Shown: piece by piece, positions 15,173 through 23,987 of the stretch
How positions within the stretch are numbered: the first letter of the stretch is position 1
Layout: every line of letters begins with the position of its first letter
Source: Algoriphagus sp.
Lineage (GTDB): Bacteria > Bacteroidota > Bacteroidia > Cytophagales > Cyclobacteriaceae
Assembly (NCBI RefSeq): GCF_030694375.1
Contig: NZ_JAUXYL010000022.1
Coordinates: 117,431 to 181,430, forward strand
Length of the DNA: 64,000 bases
Direction of reading: 5' to 3'
Position numbers and translations under genes: made by a program
Notes under the pieces: generated by a model
What the model was told of the DNA's origin: nothing
The model's database searches: none
Seen by the model: the letters and a program-made list of their open reading frames with translations, nothing else

Positions 15173-16354
15173 TTACATCTTCTCAATTACAATCGCCGAA
15201 GCTCCGCCGCCACCGTTGCAAATGCCGGCCACACCGATTGTTCCGCCTTTTTGGTGTAGGACTGAGTTGAGTGTGGTGATGATTCTAGCACCGGAAGCTC
15301 CAAGCGGATGTCCAAGGGAGACTGCCCCTCCAAAGACATTGATCTTATCGTTGTCCAAGTTTAATTCCCGCTGATTGGCAATCGCAACAGCTGCAAAAGC
15401 TTCATTGATTTCATAGTAGGAAACCTCCCCAGCTGAAACGCCTGCATGTTTCAATGCTTTTGGAATTGCCAAGGCTGGTGCTGTTGTAAACCAAAGCGGA
15501 TCAGTGGCTGCATCCGCAAACCCTCGGATTTTTGCCAAAGGTTTCAACCCCAATTCTTCGGCTTTTTCCTTGCTAACCAAAACCAAAGCTGATGCACCAT
15601 CATTCATGGTGGATGCATTGGCGGCAGTCACGGTTCCGTTTTTGTCAAAAACCGGTTTTAAAGAAGGGATTTTGTCAAACATCACATTGCGGAATTCTTC
15701 ATCTTCGTCGATCAGGATTGTTTCTCCTTTTCTCCCGAGCATTTCCACAGGAACGATTTCGTCTTTAAACATGCCCTTTTCCCAAGCCTCAGCCGAACGC
15801 TTGTAGGACTGGATGGCGTAGGCGTCCTGTTGCTCCCGCGTAATGTTCATTTCCTTGGCGGTATTTTCAGCACAGTTTCCCATCGGGAACTTGTAATAAA
15901 CTTCAAACAGTCCGTCTTTCACCAGCCCGTCGACCATTTCTGCATTTCCGTATTTGTAACCAAAACGGGCCTTTGGAATGTAGTAGGGGACATTGGACAT
16001 GCTTTCCATGCCACCGGCCACGACTACATCATTGATGCCAAGCATAATGGATTGGGCAGCAAGCATTACAGCTTTCATTCCTGAGGCGCACACTTTATTG
16101 ATGGTGGTGCAAGGGACATTGTAGCCAATACCTGCACCGATAGCGGCTTGTCGTGCTGGAGCTTGACCGAGGTTTGCAGAAATCACATTTCCCATGAATA
16201 CTTCATTCACTGCTTCTGATGAAACACCGGATTTTGCGATTGCACCTTTGATTGCAATACTTCCTAGCTCGATGGCAGTCATGGAGGACAACTTCCCTCC
16301 AAAGCTCCCAAGGGGAGTTCGGACAGCTGAGACGATGTATACTTCTTTGCTCAT
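15173..16354 (-). CDS. Acetyl-CoA C-acyltransferase (thiolase)
   Basis: This 393-residue thiolase is of normal length for acetoacetyl-CoA or 3-ketoacyl-CoA thiolases. The nucleophilic cysteine is in INKVCASGMKAVML (residue about 88). NEAFAAVAIANQRELNLD supplies the active-site His/Asn region, GHPLGASGARI the second conserved histidine, and ICNGGGGASAIVIEKM at the end the C-terminal cysteine. The substitution AFAAVA and lack of an adjacent multifunctional beta-oxidation gene suggest a biosynthetic-type or acetoacetate-degrading thiolase, but substrate length cannot be read from sequence alone. It stands alone between terminators. Confidence 0.93.
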   Translation of the reverse strand: MSKEVYIVSAVRTPLGSFGGKLSSMTAIELGSIAIKGAIAKSGVSSEAVNEVFMGNVISANLGQAPARQAAIGAGIGYNVPCTTINKVCASGMKAVMLAAQSIMLGINDVVVAGGMESMSNVPYYIPKARFGYKYGNAEMVDGLVKDGLFEVYYKFPMGNCAENTAKEMNITREQQDAYAIQSYKRSAEAWEKGMFKDEIVPVEMLGRKGETILIDEDEEFRNVMFDKIPSLKPVFDKNGTVTAANASTMNDGASALVLVSKEKAEELGLKPLAKIRGFADAATDPLWFTTAPALAIPKALKHAGVSAGEVSYYEINEAFAAVAIANQRELNLDNDKINVFGGAVSLGHPLGASGARIITTLNSVLHQKGGTIGVAGICNGGGGASAIVIEKM

Positions 16355-16666
16355 GTTTATTTGGGTTTAAATATTGTTGGATGTTAGATGACTGATATGT
16401 TCAACTGTCCAGCGGGATTACTTCATTATTCAATATTCAGCATTCGATGTTCGATATTTTGTATTGACCAATTTCGGATGACCGACTTCCTATGTGGTCA
16501 CCTTAGGAGCAAGAATATTTCAATATTTTGTTCGATTTTTTTAAAACAAAAAATAGATTCCTGACCTACTCCTTACTTTTAACTACTTACATTAATTCTA
16601 ATCAAACTGGCTTTGACTCCGCTCAGCCTCACACCAAACATCGGTCTCGGACACCGGACTTTTATT
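16355..16666. other. Gene-free gap upstream of the thiolase
   Basis: These 312 bp contain AT-rich, repeat-like wording (for example ATTCAATATTCAGCATTCG, and GACTCCGCTCAGCC near 16616, resembling the CGACAGGCTCAG-type repeat seen at 55640). I see no ORF, RNA or terminator with confidence. The thiolase promoter should lie within the first 100 bp. Confidence 0.4.
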
Positions 16667-17275
16667 TTACCAATCCGGCAGTCCTCTTTTAGGTCTTTGA
16701 GTCGGTTTTTTCTTAGTATCCTGAATATACCGAAGTTCGGCAGCATTGAGTGATTCGAGGATCTGGGCGGCTTGTTCTGGAGATAGGTTCATGCTTTTAA
16801 GCTTTTCACGCATTTCTTCCATTCGTTTTTGTCTGTCAGCAAGATTGGCATCCATTTGATCATTTGCGTTTTCACCGGGCTCATCACTTTTCTGAGAAGG
16901 GTCTTTGCCTTTTTGACCTTCTTTGGCTTTATCCTCTTCAGACTGCTCTCCGTCTTTTTCTTCAGATTGATTATCTCCTTTTTCGCCCTCGCTTTTCTGA
17001 CTTTGGTTTTGATCGTTTTGTTGCTTTTGATCTTGCGGGTTTTCCTGTTTTTCGTTCTCCTGCTCTTTCTCAAGCTTTTCTTTCAGCGCTTTCAGTTTGG
17101 CGTCGTCTGGAAATTTACCTAAACCATCATTCACTTCTTTTAAAGCTGCTTCCTTTTCCGTTTTGACATAGGATCGCGCTGCCCGATTAAAGAAATCACC
17201 GGCAGTTTGTGCCAAGATTTCCCCAGTGGAAAAATGGATAAATACTATTACGAATACGATTAATTTACTTCTCAT
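16667..17275 (-). CDS. BatC-like exported protein with charged linker
   Basis: This 202-residue protein has a signal peptide (LIVFVIVFIHFSTGEILAQ), a TPR-like start (FFNRAARSYVKTEKEAALKEVNDGLGKFPDDAKLKALKEKL), then about 80 residues of almost only Glu, Lys, Gln, Asn, Asp and Ser. The conserved C-terminal part (NLSPEQAAQILESLNAAELRYIQ...RGLPDW) resembles the ending of BatC proteins. Bat proteins form a membrane complex with MoxR ATPases and were linked to aerotolerance in Bacteroides. It overlaps the upstream TPR gene by 11 bp. The family placement rests on order, TPR and the terminal motif, not on a profile search. Confidence 0.72.
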   Translation of the reverse strand: MRSKLIVFVIVFIHFSTGEILAQTAGDFFNRAARSYVKTEKEAALKEVNDGLGKFPDDAKLKALKEKLEKEQENEKQENPQDQKQQNDQNQSQKSEGEKGDNQSEEKDGEQSEEDKAKEGQKGKDPSQKSDEPGENANDQMDANLADRQKRMEEMREKLKSMNLSPEQAAQILESLNAAELRYIQDTKKKPTQRPKRGLPDW

Positions 17276-17909
17276 CGATTTCTACTACCTCCTGAAGTGT
17301 GGTTATAAAATCCTGATAGGCAGCCACAGTTGTGTCCTGCGCCAATGCTTCCTGCATAACCTTTAAAGCGTCATTGAAGCGGAATTGTTCCACCAATCGA
17401 TCTGCCTCTGCTTTCTTTCGCTTTGCAAATTCTGATGGTTCAGGTTTATTTTTATCTTGATTTTTACGCTCTTCGTCTCGCTTAAGCCATCTGGAAAGCA
17501 TTTCGTAGTTGTATCGGGCTTGCTCGTTAGTCGGATCTTTGATTAAGGCTGACTGGAATTTGCTGAGCGCAGCTTGGTATTCTTTTTTGTTACCTGCGAT
17601 TGCCCCACTTTGATTGAAAGCAAATGAAACCAACATCTTTTTGGGGCTCTGAGTAGCCTGATCGTACCAGGTTTGGGCTTCATCGACTTTTTCAGCATAC
17701 TGATGACTCAATCCCAAATCAAAACTTAATTCAGCGGATTTGTACTCGAAGTCATTGATCAAGATCAAGTGATTTGCCACTGACTCTTCGTACTTGGCTT
17801 CGGCATAACTTCGTTCCGCTACCTTGATTGCGGTGTTGAGCCGAGTTACATAAGTCCAAGAACTTGGGATGATCAAGAAGACTGTTAAAATCCATTTGCT
17901 CCAGCTCAT
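17265..17909 (-). CDS. TPR-repeat protein of the Bat operon
   Basis: This 214-residue protein has an N-terminal hydrophobic signal/anchor (WILTVFLIIPSSWTYVTRLN) followed by TPR units (residues about 29-125: AEAKYEESVANHLILINDFEYKS, ELSFDLGLSHQYAEKVDEAQTWY, ALSKFQSALIKDPTNEQARYNYE) and a charged helical end. TPR proteins follow the VWA gene in Bat operons and are thought to scaffold the complex in the periplasm. Its start shares one base with the end of the batB-like gene and its end overlaps the BatC-like gene, so all three are co-translated. Confidence 0.8.
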   Translation of the reverse strand: MSWSKWILTVFLIIPSSWTYVTRLNTAIKVAERSYAEAKYEESVANHLILINDFEYKSAELSFDLGLSHQYAEKVDEAQTWYDQATQSPKKMLVSFAFNQSGAIAGNKKEYQAALSKFQSALIKDPTNEQARYNYEMLSRWLKRDEERKNQDKNKPEPSEFAKRKKAEADRLVEQFRFNDALKVMQEALAQDTTVAAYQDFITTLQEVVEIDEK

Positions 17910-18874
17910 CAGAGTTTGATCGTTTTGATGGGTAGTATCATGTCTAATAGCGCAAGTGCCAAAGCACCCAGAAGAAAGTAAAAATACTTGTTTGAGCTGG
18001 CTTCGACCATTCGGGTATTTGCTACTCCGCCTTCAAGGCGGTCAATTGTCGAAATCAGATCTCCGAGTTGTTGAGACTCATCCGAAATTTCAAAATATTC
18101 CCCGGAAGTCTCTGAAGCTGCCAAGCGCAAAGACTGGGATTCAAGTTTGGTAATAGCGGGAGTCCCTGTTTTTGGATCAATTACAAACCCATTTCCTCTT
18201 GGGATCTGACTTCCTTTTTGAGTTCCAATTCCAAGTGAGAATACTTTTATATTGTTATCTGAAAGATCCGAAATTACGCCATCAAGGTCATCACCGAAAT
18301 TTTCCCCATCTGAAATCAAAATAATTGATTTGGCTTTTACTTCCTGGCTTTCATCTTTCAGAAATCTGTCAAGGGCCATCTTCAAAGGTGCCACCAAGTC
18401 CGTTCCTGCATTTGGCACCAAGCCTGTATTCAATCCATCAATGTATAGCTGAATGACCGCCTGATCAAATGTCAAGGGACATTGCAAAAAAGCTTCAGAA
18501 CTGAAAATAATCAAACCGATCCGGTCTGAGGGGAAACTTTTGATCAGATTTTTCAACTCGAATTTGATTCGTTGAAGGCGGCTTGGTCCGATATCAGTGG
18601 CATTCATCGACTGTGAAAGATCCACCGCGATGAAAATATCTTTGCCCTCTTCTTTTACTTCTTTGAAAGAATTACCTATCGAAGGACCTGCAAATGCAAT
18701 CAAAAACAGGATGAAATACGCGGTGCGAATGGTCAGTTTGGTAAATAGCCGCTGCTTCTCCACTTTCAGCCTTCGATTGATGGACCAAAAGCGAGATAGA
18801 TAAATAAAGTATAGAAGTACAAAGACTCCTGCCAGTACTAGGGTGAGTCTGATGTCAGGATATGCCCATATCAT
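17909..18874 (-). CDS. BatB-like VWA-domain membrane protein
   Basis: This 321-residue protein has two N-terminal membrane helices (residues about 9-26 and 48-66), a von Willebrand factor A domain and a C-terminal helix (YFYFLLGALALALLDMILPI). The MIDAS metal site is intact: DLSQSM (DxSxS, about residue 86), a downstream conserved Thr in AGTDLVAP, and ISDGENFGDD. Proteins of this shape are BatA/BatB aerotolerance proteins that interact with MoxR AAA+ ATPases. It is the first gene of a minus-strand operon with two TPR/BatC-like genes. A BatA-like gene and MoxR occur only 26 kb away (44634-47648), so the Bat module is split here. Confidence 0.85.
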   Translation of the reverse strand: MIWAYPDIRLTLVLAGVFVLLYFIYLSRFWSINRRLKVEKQRLFTKLTIRTAYFILFLIAFAGPSIGNSFKEVKEEGKDIFIAVDLSQSMNATDIGPSRLQRIKFELKNLIKSFPSDRIGLIIFSSEAFLQCPLTFDQAVIQLYIDGLNTGLVPNAGTDLVAPLKMALDRFLKDESQEVKAKSIILISDGENFGDDLDGVISDLSDNNIKVFSLGIGTQKGSQIPRGNGFVIDPKTGTPAITKLESQSLRLAASETSGEYFEISDESQQLGDLISTIDRLEGGVANTRMVEASSNKYFYFLLGALALALLDMILPIKTIKL

Positions 18875-18945
18875 GGCCTGAAATTAGGAAATAAACCTTA
18901 CTTTAAAAGTCCGGTTTTTGGTTAACGCTGCCAGTCAATGAAACT

Positions 18946-18974
18946 TTTGGCAGAATTAACAAACATTAATTTTC
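18946..18974 (+). promoter_or_regulatory. Possible promoter of the TonB-dependent receptor
   Basis: TTTG at 18946-18949 and TAATTTTC at 18967-18974 (seven of eight positions of TAnnTTTG) are 17 bp apart, within the Bacteroidota range. The predicted start is about 35 nt before the receptor's ATG. Confidence 0.4.
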
Positions 18975-19016
18975 TCAGTTCGTTCGCCTAGCATATTCTG
19001 TTTCAATCCCTGCCGT

Positions 19017-21407
19017 ATGTCCCTTTTCAGAGTTCTGACCCTGTTTTTTCTGACAAGCATCTGCTATCAGACTTATTCTCAGGACCAAAGAATGATTTCG
19101 GGGCAAGTTTTGGATGTTGGTACTTCTGAGCCACTCATCGGTGCAAGCGTGTATTGGGAGGGGAAAAGTAATGAAGGAGTCATTACGGATTTGGAAGGGA
19201 AGTTTGAATTAACACTGGTTTCCCTTCCAAGTAAATTGGTGATTTCTTATGTCGGTTTTGCACGTTCGGTCCGGATAATCAATCCCAAAGACGCGGAAAA
19301 GCTCATTCGTTTTTTTCTAAAACCCGAAGAAATGTCCCTGGATGAGATCATCATTCAGGAGCGTAAACCGGACGAGCAGCTGAAAAACATGGAGATGGGA
19401 AAGGCCACCGTACCGATTGAAACGATAAAAAATATACCGGCGCTGTTTGGTGAGGTGGATTTGCTACGAAGCCTTCAGCTTCTACCCGGGGTACAAACTG
19501 CAGGAGAAGGGACTACAGGGCTTTTTGTCAGAGGGGGATCAGCTGATCAAAACTTGGTACAACTAGACGGAGCTCCGGTCTATAATCCCTCACATTTTTT
19601 TGGAATATTTTCGGTTTTTAACCCCGACGGACTGAAAAGTGTCGATTTATATAAAGGAAATATGCCAGCTTCATTTGGTGGACGAGCTGCTTCTTTGATC
19701 GATGTCACTCTGCGGGAAGGAAATAATCAGCAAATCCGGGGCGAAGGGGGAATAGGGAGTATCTCTTCCAGATTGACGGTAGATGGACCGCTTTTTGGTA
19801 AAAATTCGAGCTTCATTCTCAGTGGTAGACGTACTTACGCAGACCTTTTTCTTCGGCTTGCATCCGATGAGAATATCAGAAACAACAAACTTAATTTCCA
19901 TGATTTGAGTGGAAAGTTGTCCTTTATTTTGGGAGAAAAAGACAAAATTTCCATTTCCAGTTACCAAGGCAGCGATTTTTTAGGTTTGGATGAGGCTTTT
20001 GGTTTAGGGTGGACCAATTGGGTGAGCGCATTGAATTGGAATAGGGTAAGTTCAGAAAAGTTCTTTTTTGATCTTCAAGCCTATCATTCCCGATATAGCT
20101 ATAGTGTGGAATTTGATGATCTGGAAAACGGATTTGAATGGACCAACCAATTATCTGAATCCGGAATAAAAGCCATTTGGACCGCCTTGCCTCATTCAAG
20201 ACTGCAAGTGAATTGGGGGCTTCATTCTCAGTACTATCATTTTTCACCGGTTGATCTTGATCCCGCACCGGAAAGTGCGATAGAGCCTATTGCCACCAAC
20301 CCAAAAAACGGGCTTTTGAATAACTTGTTTATCAGTGCCAATTATGAGCTTTCTCCCAAGCTGAGTGTGGAGGGGGGATTGAGGTGGGGCCTTTTCAATC
20401 AAGTGGGCAAGGGTGTAGATTACCTGTATGAAGCCGGGAAACCCGCGCCGGAGGCCAAAATAATTGATTCCCTAAACTTTGGCAGATTTGAAAACATGCA
20501 ATTTTATCAGGGGCTTGAACCTCGCCTTGCTTTTCGCTACCGAATCACTGACTATTTCACTGTCAAAACAGCCTACAACCGAAACTTCCAATACATTCAA
20601 ATTGCTTCAAACAGCTCAGCTGGATTGCCGATTGACCGATGGATTTTGTCAGGAAGGTATATTGAACCCGTAAAAAGTGATCAGATCTCCCTTGGCCTGT
20701 TTCATAATATTAACCAAAATCGTTGGGAGCTATCGGTCGAAGGATATTATAAAAATCTTGAAAATGTCATCGATTTGAGAAATGGTGCGCAGGTTCTATT
20801 TACCGACAAAGTGGAAACAGAATTGTTGTCAGGAGAAGGATGGGCCTATGGAACGGAGTTTTTACTTCGAAAAAACATCGGTAAAACTACCGGTTGGCTG
20901 GCTTACACCTGGTCCCGAACTTGGAGAAGGATAGAAGGAGTGAGTCAAAACAAAGCATACAATCCACGATTTGATCGGCCAAATGATGTGACTTTGGTGT
21001 TGAATCATGAGTTCTCTCCAAGTTGGTCTGCAGGGTTGGTTTTTGTGTACACGACCGGTCAGGCGGTATCTTATCCTGTTGGGTCCTACCAAGTAGATAA
21101 TCAGTCAGTCCCGCTGTATTCTGAATTTCGAAATTTAGATCGGTTTCCGGATTACCATCGGGTGGATGCCTCAGTTACTTGGAAAAATGCCGATAAAGGG
21201 CGGAAGTGGCGGGGCAGTTGGAACTTCAGTATTTATAATCTTTATGGTCGAAAAAATCCTTTTGCGTATGAATTCAGGCAGATTTATAATAATGACATCA
21301 ATTTCAATCCAAATACAGACGGTGAAATCACTTCATCCCGACCGGGAGTGGTGATGACTTACCTATTTACCTTTCTGCCATCCATTACCTATAATTTCCA
21401 ATTCTGA
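19017..21407 (+). CDS. TonB-dependent outer-membrane receptor with CarboxypepD_reg-like domain
   Basis: This 796-residue receptor has a signal peptide ending near TYSQ, a CarboxypepD_reg-like domain (residues about 27-105: ISGQVLDVGTSEPLIGASVYW), a plug domain with LLRSLQLLPGVQTAGEGTTGLFVRGG and a long beta-barrel ending in the aromatic TFLPSITYNFQF. Such receptors pull a specific ligand through the outer membrane using TonB energy. The next gene encodes a DUF4249 lipoprotein, the usual partner of this receptor subclass in Bacteroidota. No SusD-like gene follows, so a starch-type glycan system is less likely; the ligand (peptide, metal complex or other) is unknown. Confidence 0.92.
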   Translation: MSLFRVLTLFFLTSICYQTYSQDQRMISGQVLDVGTSEPLIGASVYWEGKSNEGVITDLEGKFELTLVSLPSKLVISYVGFARSVRIINPKDAEKLIRFFLKPEEMSLDEIIIQERKPDEQLKNMEMGKATVPIETIKNIPALFGEVDLLRSLQLLPGVQTAGEGTTGLFVRGGSADQNLVQLDGAPVYNPSHFFGIFSVFNPDGLKSVDLYKGNMPASFGGRAASLIDVTLREGNNQQIRGEGGIGSISSRLTVDGPLFGKNSSFILSGRRTYADLFLRLASDENIRNNKLNFHDLSGKLSFILGEKDKISISSYQGSDFLGLDEAFGLGWTNWVSALNWNRVSSEKFFFDLQAYHSRYSYSVEFDDLENGFEWTNQLSESGIKAIWTALPHSRLQVNWGLHSQYYHFSPVDLDPAPESAIEPIATNPKNGLLNNLFISANYELSPKLSVEGGLRWGLFNQVGKGVDYLYEAGKPAPEAKIIDSLNFGRFENMQFYQGLEPRLAFRYRITDYFTVKTAYNRNFQYIQIASNSSAGLPIDRWILSGRYIEPVKSDQISLGLFHNINQNRWELSVEGYYKNLENVIDLRNGAQVLFTDKVETELLSGEGWAYGTEFLLRKNIGKTTGWLAYTWSRTWRRIEGVSQNKAYNPRFDRPNDVTLVLNHEFSPSWSAGLVFVYTTGQAVSYPVGSYQVDNQSVPLYSEFRNLDRFPDYHRVDASVTWKNADKGRKWRGSWNFSIYNLYGRKNPFAYEFRQIYNNDINFNPNTDGEITSSRPGVVMTYLFTFLPSITYNFQF

Positions 21408-21510
21408 TGAACTCGAATAAGCTGCAGGCGCCGTATAGCAAAATGAATAGTTGCGAATCGAGATTTATCCCGTTGGCATTAGGAATAACTTTCAAAAAAA
21501 ATATACATCC

Positions 21511-22347
21511 ATGAAAAGGCTAACGGGAATAGTTATCGCTGTTTTGTTTTGGTCATGTCAGGAGGAAGTGATTTTGGACCTAGGCACCAAATCAGAGTTG
21601 GTTCCTACAATTGAAGCCTATTGGACAGATCAGGGGATCTTCAATGAGGTGAAAATGACCCTTTCCAAGGATTATTATGACTCCACTAAAGTGGAGGTGA
21701 TTTCGGATGCTGAAGTTTTTGTAACCATCCCTGGAACTGAAAAAGTGATACCCTTTGTATTCCTTGGCGGTACCAAATCTTACAGGCCAAGGAATCCTTT
21801 GGAAAAGGCCGTCGTGGGTGAAACCTATCAGTTGCATATAAGATGGAGAGAAAACATTTACCGGGCCGAAGGAGTGATGCTCGAACCACCAAAAGTCGAT
21901 AGCGTCACTTGGAGGTTTGAGGAAAAGCGCCCTTTCCGCGATGAAGGCTTTTACGTCAAAGTATTCGGGAAAATTCCTTTTAAGGAAAATAATAATTACA
22001 GGATCAGAGTCATAGAAAACGATACCCTTAAAAATCAGCGTGGGGATTATTTACTTTTTGACGACACCTTTGGCTTAGGTTTTTTTGAAAAAGGACTAGA
22101 ATTAGGATATACGTTTAAAGAGAAAGACCGAGTCAGATTAGAGCTTTTTAGGCTCAACAGGGATGCCTATGACTACTTGAATCAACTTGTCAATCTGTTA
22201 TTTAATGATGGTGGACTTTTTAGTCCTCCTCCTCAAAACCCAAAAACCAATATCCGGGTGATGTCTGGAAAGCCTGAAGTTTTGGGTTATTTCGTGGTTT
22301 CTCCGGTTTTGACCCGGACAATTCTGATTCAGGCGAAATACGATTAA
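21511..22347 (+). CDS. DUF4249 lipoprotein, partner of the receptor
   Basis: Starting at the ATG at 21511 gives 278 residues with a typical lipoprotein signal (RLTGIVIAVLFWSC, Cys at residue 15); the ATG 20 codons upstream would hide that signal. The sequence follows the DUF4249 pattern: EAYWTDQG near residue 30, ATV-like strands, a YRPRNPLEKAVVGETYQLHIRW segment, and the C-terminal NPKTNIRVMSGKPEVLGYFVVSPV, where these proteins always return to a G-x-FG/GYF motif. DUF4249 proteins sit on the outer membrane next to TonB receptors, possibly as substrate-binding lids. The gene starts about 100 bp after the receptor stop. Confidence 0.85.
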   Translation: MKRLTGIVIAVLFWSCQEEVILDLGTKSELVPTIEAYWTDQGIFNEVKMTLSKDYYDSTKVEVISDAEVFVTIPGTEKVIPFVFLGGTKSYRPRNPLEKAVVGETYQLHIRWRENIYRAEGVMLEPPKVDSVTWRFEEKRPFRDEGFYVKVFGKIPFKENNNYRIRVIENDTLKNQRGDYLLFDDTFGLGFFEKGLELGYTFKEKDRVRLELFRLNRDAYDYLNQLVNLLFNDGGLFSPPPQNPKTNIRVMSGKPEVLGYFVVSPVLTRTILIQAKYD

Positions 22348-22467
22348 GAATGGAAGACAGAAGACCGGAGATAAAAATTGTCTGAAGTTCAAACCTCAGG
22401 TTGGAAATAATTCCTGGGAAAAAAAATAAAAATTACCTCCTTCAAATTCGTTTGGCAAATTCTTTTT

Positions 22468-22483
22468 ATCGTAATATTGCAAT
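22468..22483. promoter_or_regulatory. Probable ArsR operator over the arsR promoter
   Basis: ATCGTAATATTGCAAT lies 7 bp upstream of the arsR start and occurs again, identical over all 16 bases, upstream of the next gene. Its inner part TAATATTG (22472-22479) also fits a TAnnTTTG-like -7 box, with TTTG at 22451-22454 seventeen bases before it. A repressor bound here would cover the promoter. Confidence 0.6.
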
Positions 22484-22489
22484 GTAATC

Positions 22490-22828
22490 ATGGGAATCAC
22501 AAAGACAGATTTATTCACTGCCGAACAAAATGAGTTGGCGCTCATTGCCAAAGCCTTTGCTCACCCTGCTCGAATTGCTATTCTGCAGTATTTGGCCAAA
22601 ACCAAAAGCTGCATCAATGGCACTTTGGTACAGGAGCTTGGGCTCGCTCAGGCGACAATTTCCCAGCATCTGCGGGAGCTGAAGGAAATAGGTTTGATCA
22701 AAGGTTCAATTGAAGGGGTTTCGATCAGCTACTGCATCAATTCTGAAAAGTGGGAGCTGGTACAGGGACTTTTCAACGGACTGTTTGATCAGTTGAATAA
22801 TTCCTGTGAATCCAATAATTGCTGCTAA
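22490..22828 (+). CDS. arsR: ArsR-family metalloregulator
   Basis: This 112-residue winged-helix repressor has the typical layout: ALIAKAFAHPARIAILQYL, KSCINGTLVQELGLAQATISQHLRELKEIGLI (recognition helix around residues 60-72) and a wing GSIEGVSISYCIN. A cysteine sits before the DNA-binding helices, another in the wing, and the tail ends SCESNNCC. These cysteines could form an As(III) site, but the classical CxCxxC of E. coli ArsR is not present, so the sensing site is probably of another ArsR type. It heads the arsenic operon, and the repeated 16-bp motif upstream is its likely operator. Confidence 0.9.
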   Translation: MGITKTDLFTAEQNELALIAKAFAHPARIAILQYLAKTKSCINGTLVQELGLAQATISQHLRELKEIGLIKGSIEGVSISYCINSEKWELVQGLFNGLFDQLNNSCESNNCC

Positions 22829-22846
22829 AAAAATTTGAATTCATCC

Positions 22847-22862
22847 ATCGTAATATTGCAAT
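22847..22862. promoter_or_regulatory. Second copy of the putative ArsR operator
   Basis: ATCGTAATATTGCAAT repeats exactly the motif upstream of arsR, here 13 bp before the DUF6428 start. A TTTG lies at 22834-22837. This suggests that the structural genes have their own ArsR-controlled promoter. Confidence 0.6.
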
Positions 22863-22874
22863 AAACTAAGTATC

Positions 22875-23345
22875 ATGAAACTCTCAGAAATCAAATCTCA
22901 GCTTCCTCAATTGAGTCAATTGACGTTCCTTCTGCCGGACGGCACCCCTGTTCCTGCTCATTTTCACATCACCGAAGTGGGACAGATCAATAAGCGGTTT
23001 ATTGACTGCGGCGGAACTCTGCGCGACGAGAAATCCGTCAATTTCCAGCTTTGGGAAGACGGAGACTACGATCATCGGTTGGGCGCAAAAAAGTTACTCG
23101 ACATTATTCAGCTTTCTGAGCGTGTGCTAGGCTTGGAAGATTTAGAAGTAGAGGTTGAATACCAAGGGGACACTATTGGTAAATACGGTCTGGAATTTAG
23201 CGGAGGAGTTTTTACCCTAACCAATAAAATGACAGACTGCCTTGCCAAAGACAAGTGTGGTATTCCTGCCCAAAAACCGAAAGTTAGATTATCGACTCTC
23301 TCTGCTTCAGAATCTTCTTGTACACCCGGTTCAGGTTGCTGTTAA
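22875..23345 (+). CDS. DUF6428 family protein of the arsenic operon
   Basis: This 156-residue soluble protein has the DUF6428 pattern: an N-terminal FLLPDGTPVPAHFHITEVG segment, IDCGGTLRDEKSVNFQLW in the middle, then GLEDLEVEVEYQGDTIGKYGL. It ends with a cysteine-containing stretch (CLAKDKCGIPA and CTPGSGCC). DUF6428 genes are repeatedly found between arsR and arsC/acr3 in Bacteroidota, so a role in arsenic handling is likely but has no established biochemistry known to me. The terminal CC and several other cysteines make arsenite binding conceivable. Confidence 0.82.
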   Translation: MKLSEIKSQLPQLSQLTFLLPDGTPVPAHFHITEVGQINKRFIDCGGTLRDEKSVNFQLWEDGDYDHRLGAKKLLDIIQLSERVLGLEDLEVEVEYQGDTIGKYGLEFSGGVFTLTNKMTDCLAKDKCGIPAQKPKVRLSTLSASESSCTPGSGCC

Positions 23346-23363
23346 AAATCCCATTGGGTACTT

Positions 23364-23987
23364 ATGCAAAACTCTTTTTATCCGGCATTGGAGGAAACTA
23401 TTTCCTCCCTGCCGACTTCTCAAATCCCTGCAGAGCGAATGCCTGTAATCGAGTCCATGGTGGATTATATTTTGGGTAAAATCAAAGCAAAGGAAGCGGT
23501 CCGATTAAATTTCATCTGTACCCACAACAGTCGCAGGAGCCAGTTTTCTCAAATCTGGAGTCAAACAGCCGCAGACTATTTCGGGATCGAGGCGCAGTGT
23601 TATTCCGGTGGGGTAGAAGTGACCGCATTCAATGAACGTGCAGTGGCAGCAATCCGGCGCGACGGATTCAAGTTAGTTCAAAAGGGAGAGGCTAATCCCG
23701 TTTATTTTGTTTTTCATGGAGAGGAATCCGAGCCCATCGTCACTTTTTCAAAAGTCTATGATGATCCGATCAATCCGACCACGGGTTTTGCAGCAGTGAT
23801 GACCTGTGATCATGCGGATGAGAATTGTCCATTTATTCCGGGAACAGAGAAACGTATTCCATTGCGTTTTGAAGATCCCAAGGCATTTGACGGGACAGAT
23901 TTGGAGGAGAAAATGTACACCGAACGTTCCCATCAGATAGGAGCGGAGCTGTTTTTGATCTTCCAAAAAGTGAAGGAAAGGCTATGA
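23364..23987 (+). CDS. Phosphatase-like arsenate reductase (LMW-PTP fold)
   Basis: This 207-residue protein contains the low-molecular-weight tyrosine-phosphatase loop [12 protein letters not shown] (Cys-x5-Arg, about residue 51), a family to which thioredoxin-coupled ArsC enzymes belong. [33 protein letters not shown] near residue 138 replaces the short redox helix of classic ArsC and contains two more cysteines suited to a disulfide relay. The length (207) is longer than typical ArsC (about 130-140) and typical of the Bacteroidota variant. It overlaps the pump gene by four bases. Arsenate reduction is inferred from family and context. Confidence 0.85.
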   Translation: MQNSFYPALEETISSLPTSQIPAERMPVIESMVDYILGKIKAKEAVRLNFICTHNSRRSQFSQIWSQTAADYFGIEAQCYSGGVEVTAFNERAVAAIRRDGFKLVQKGEANPVYFVFHGEESEPIVTFSKVYDDPINPTTGFAAVMTCDHADENCPFIPGTEKRIPLRFEDPKAFDGTDLEEKMYTERSHQIGAELFLIFQKVKERL

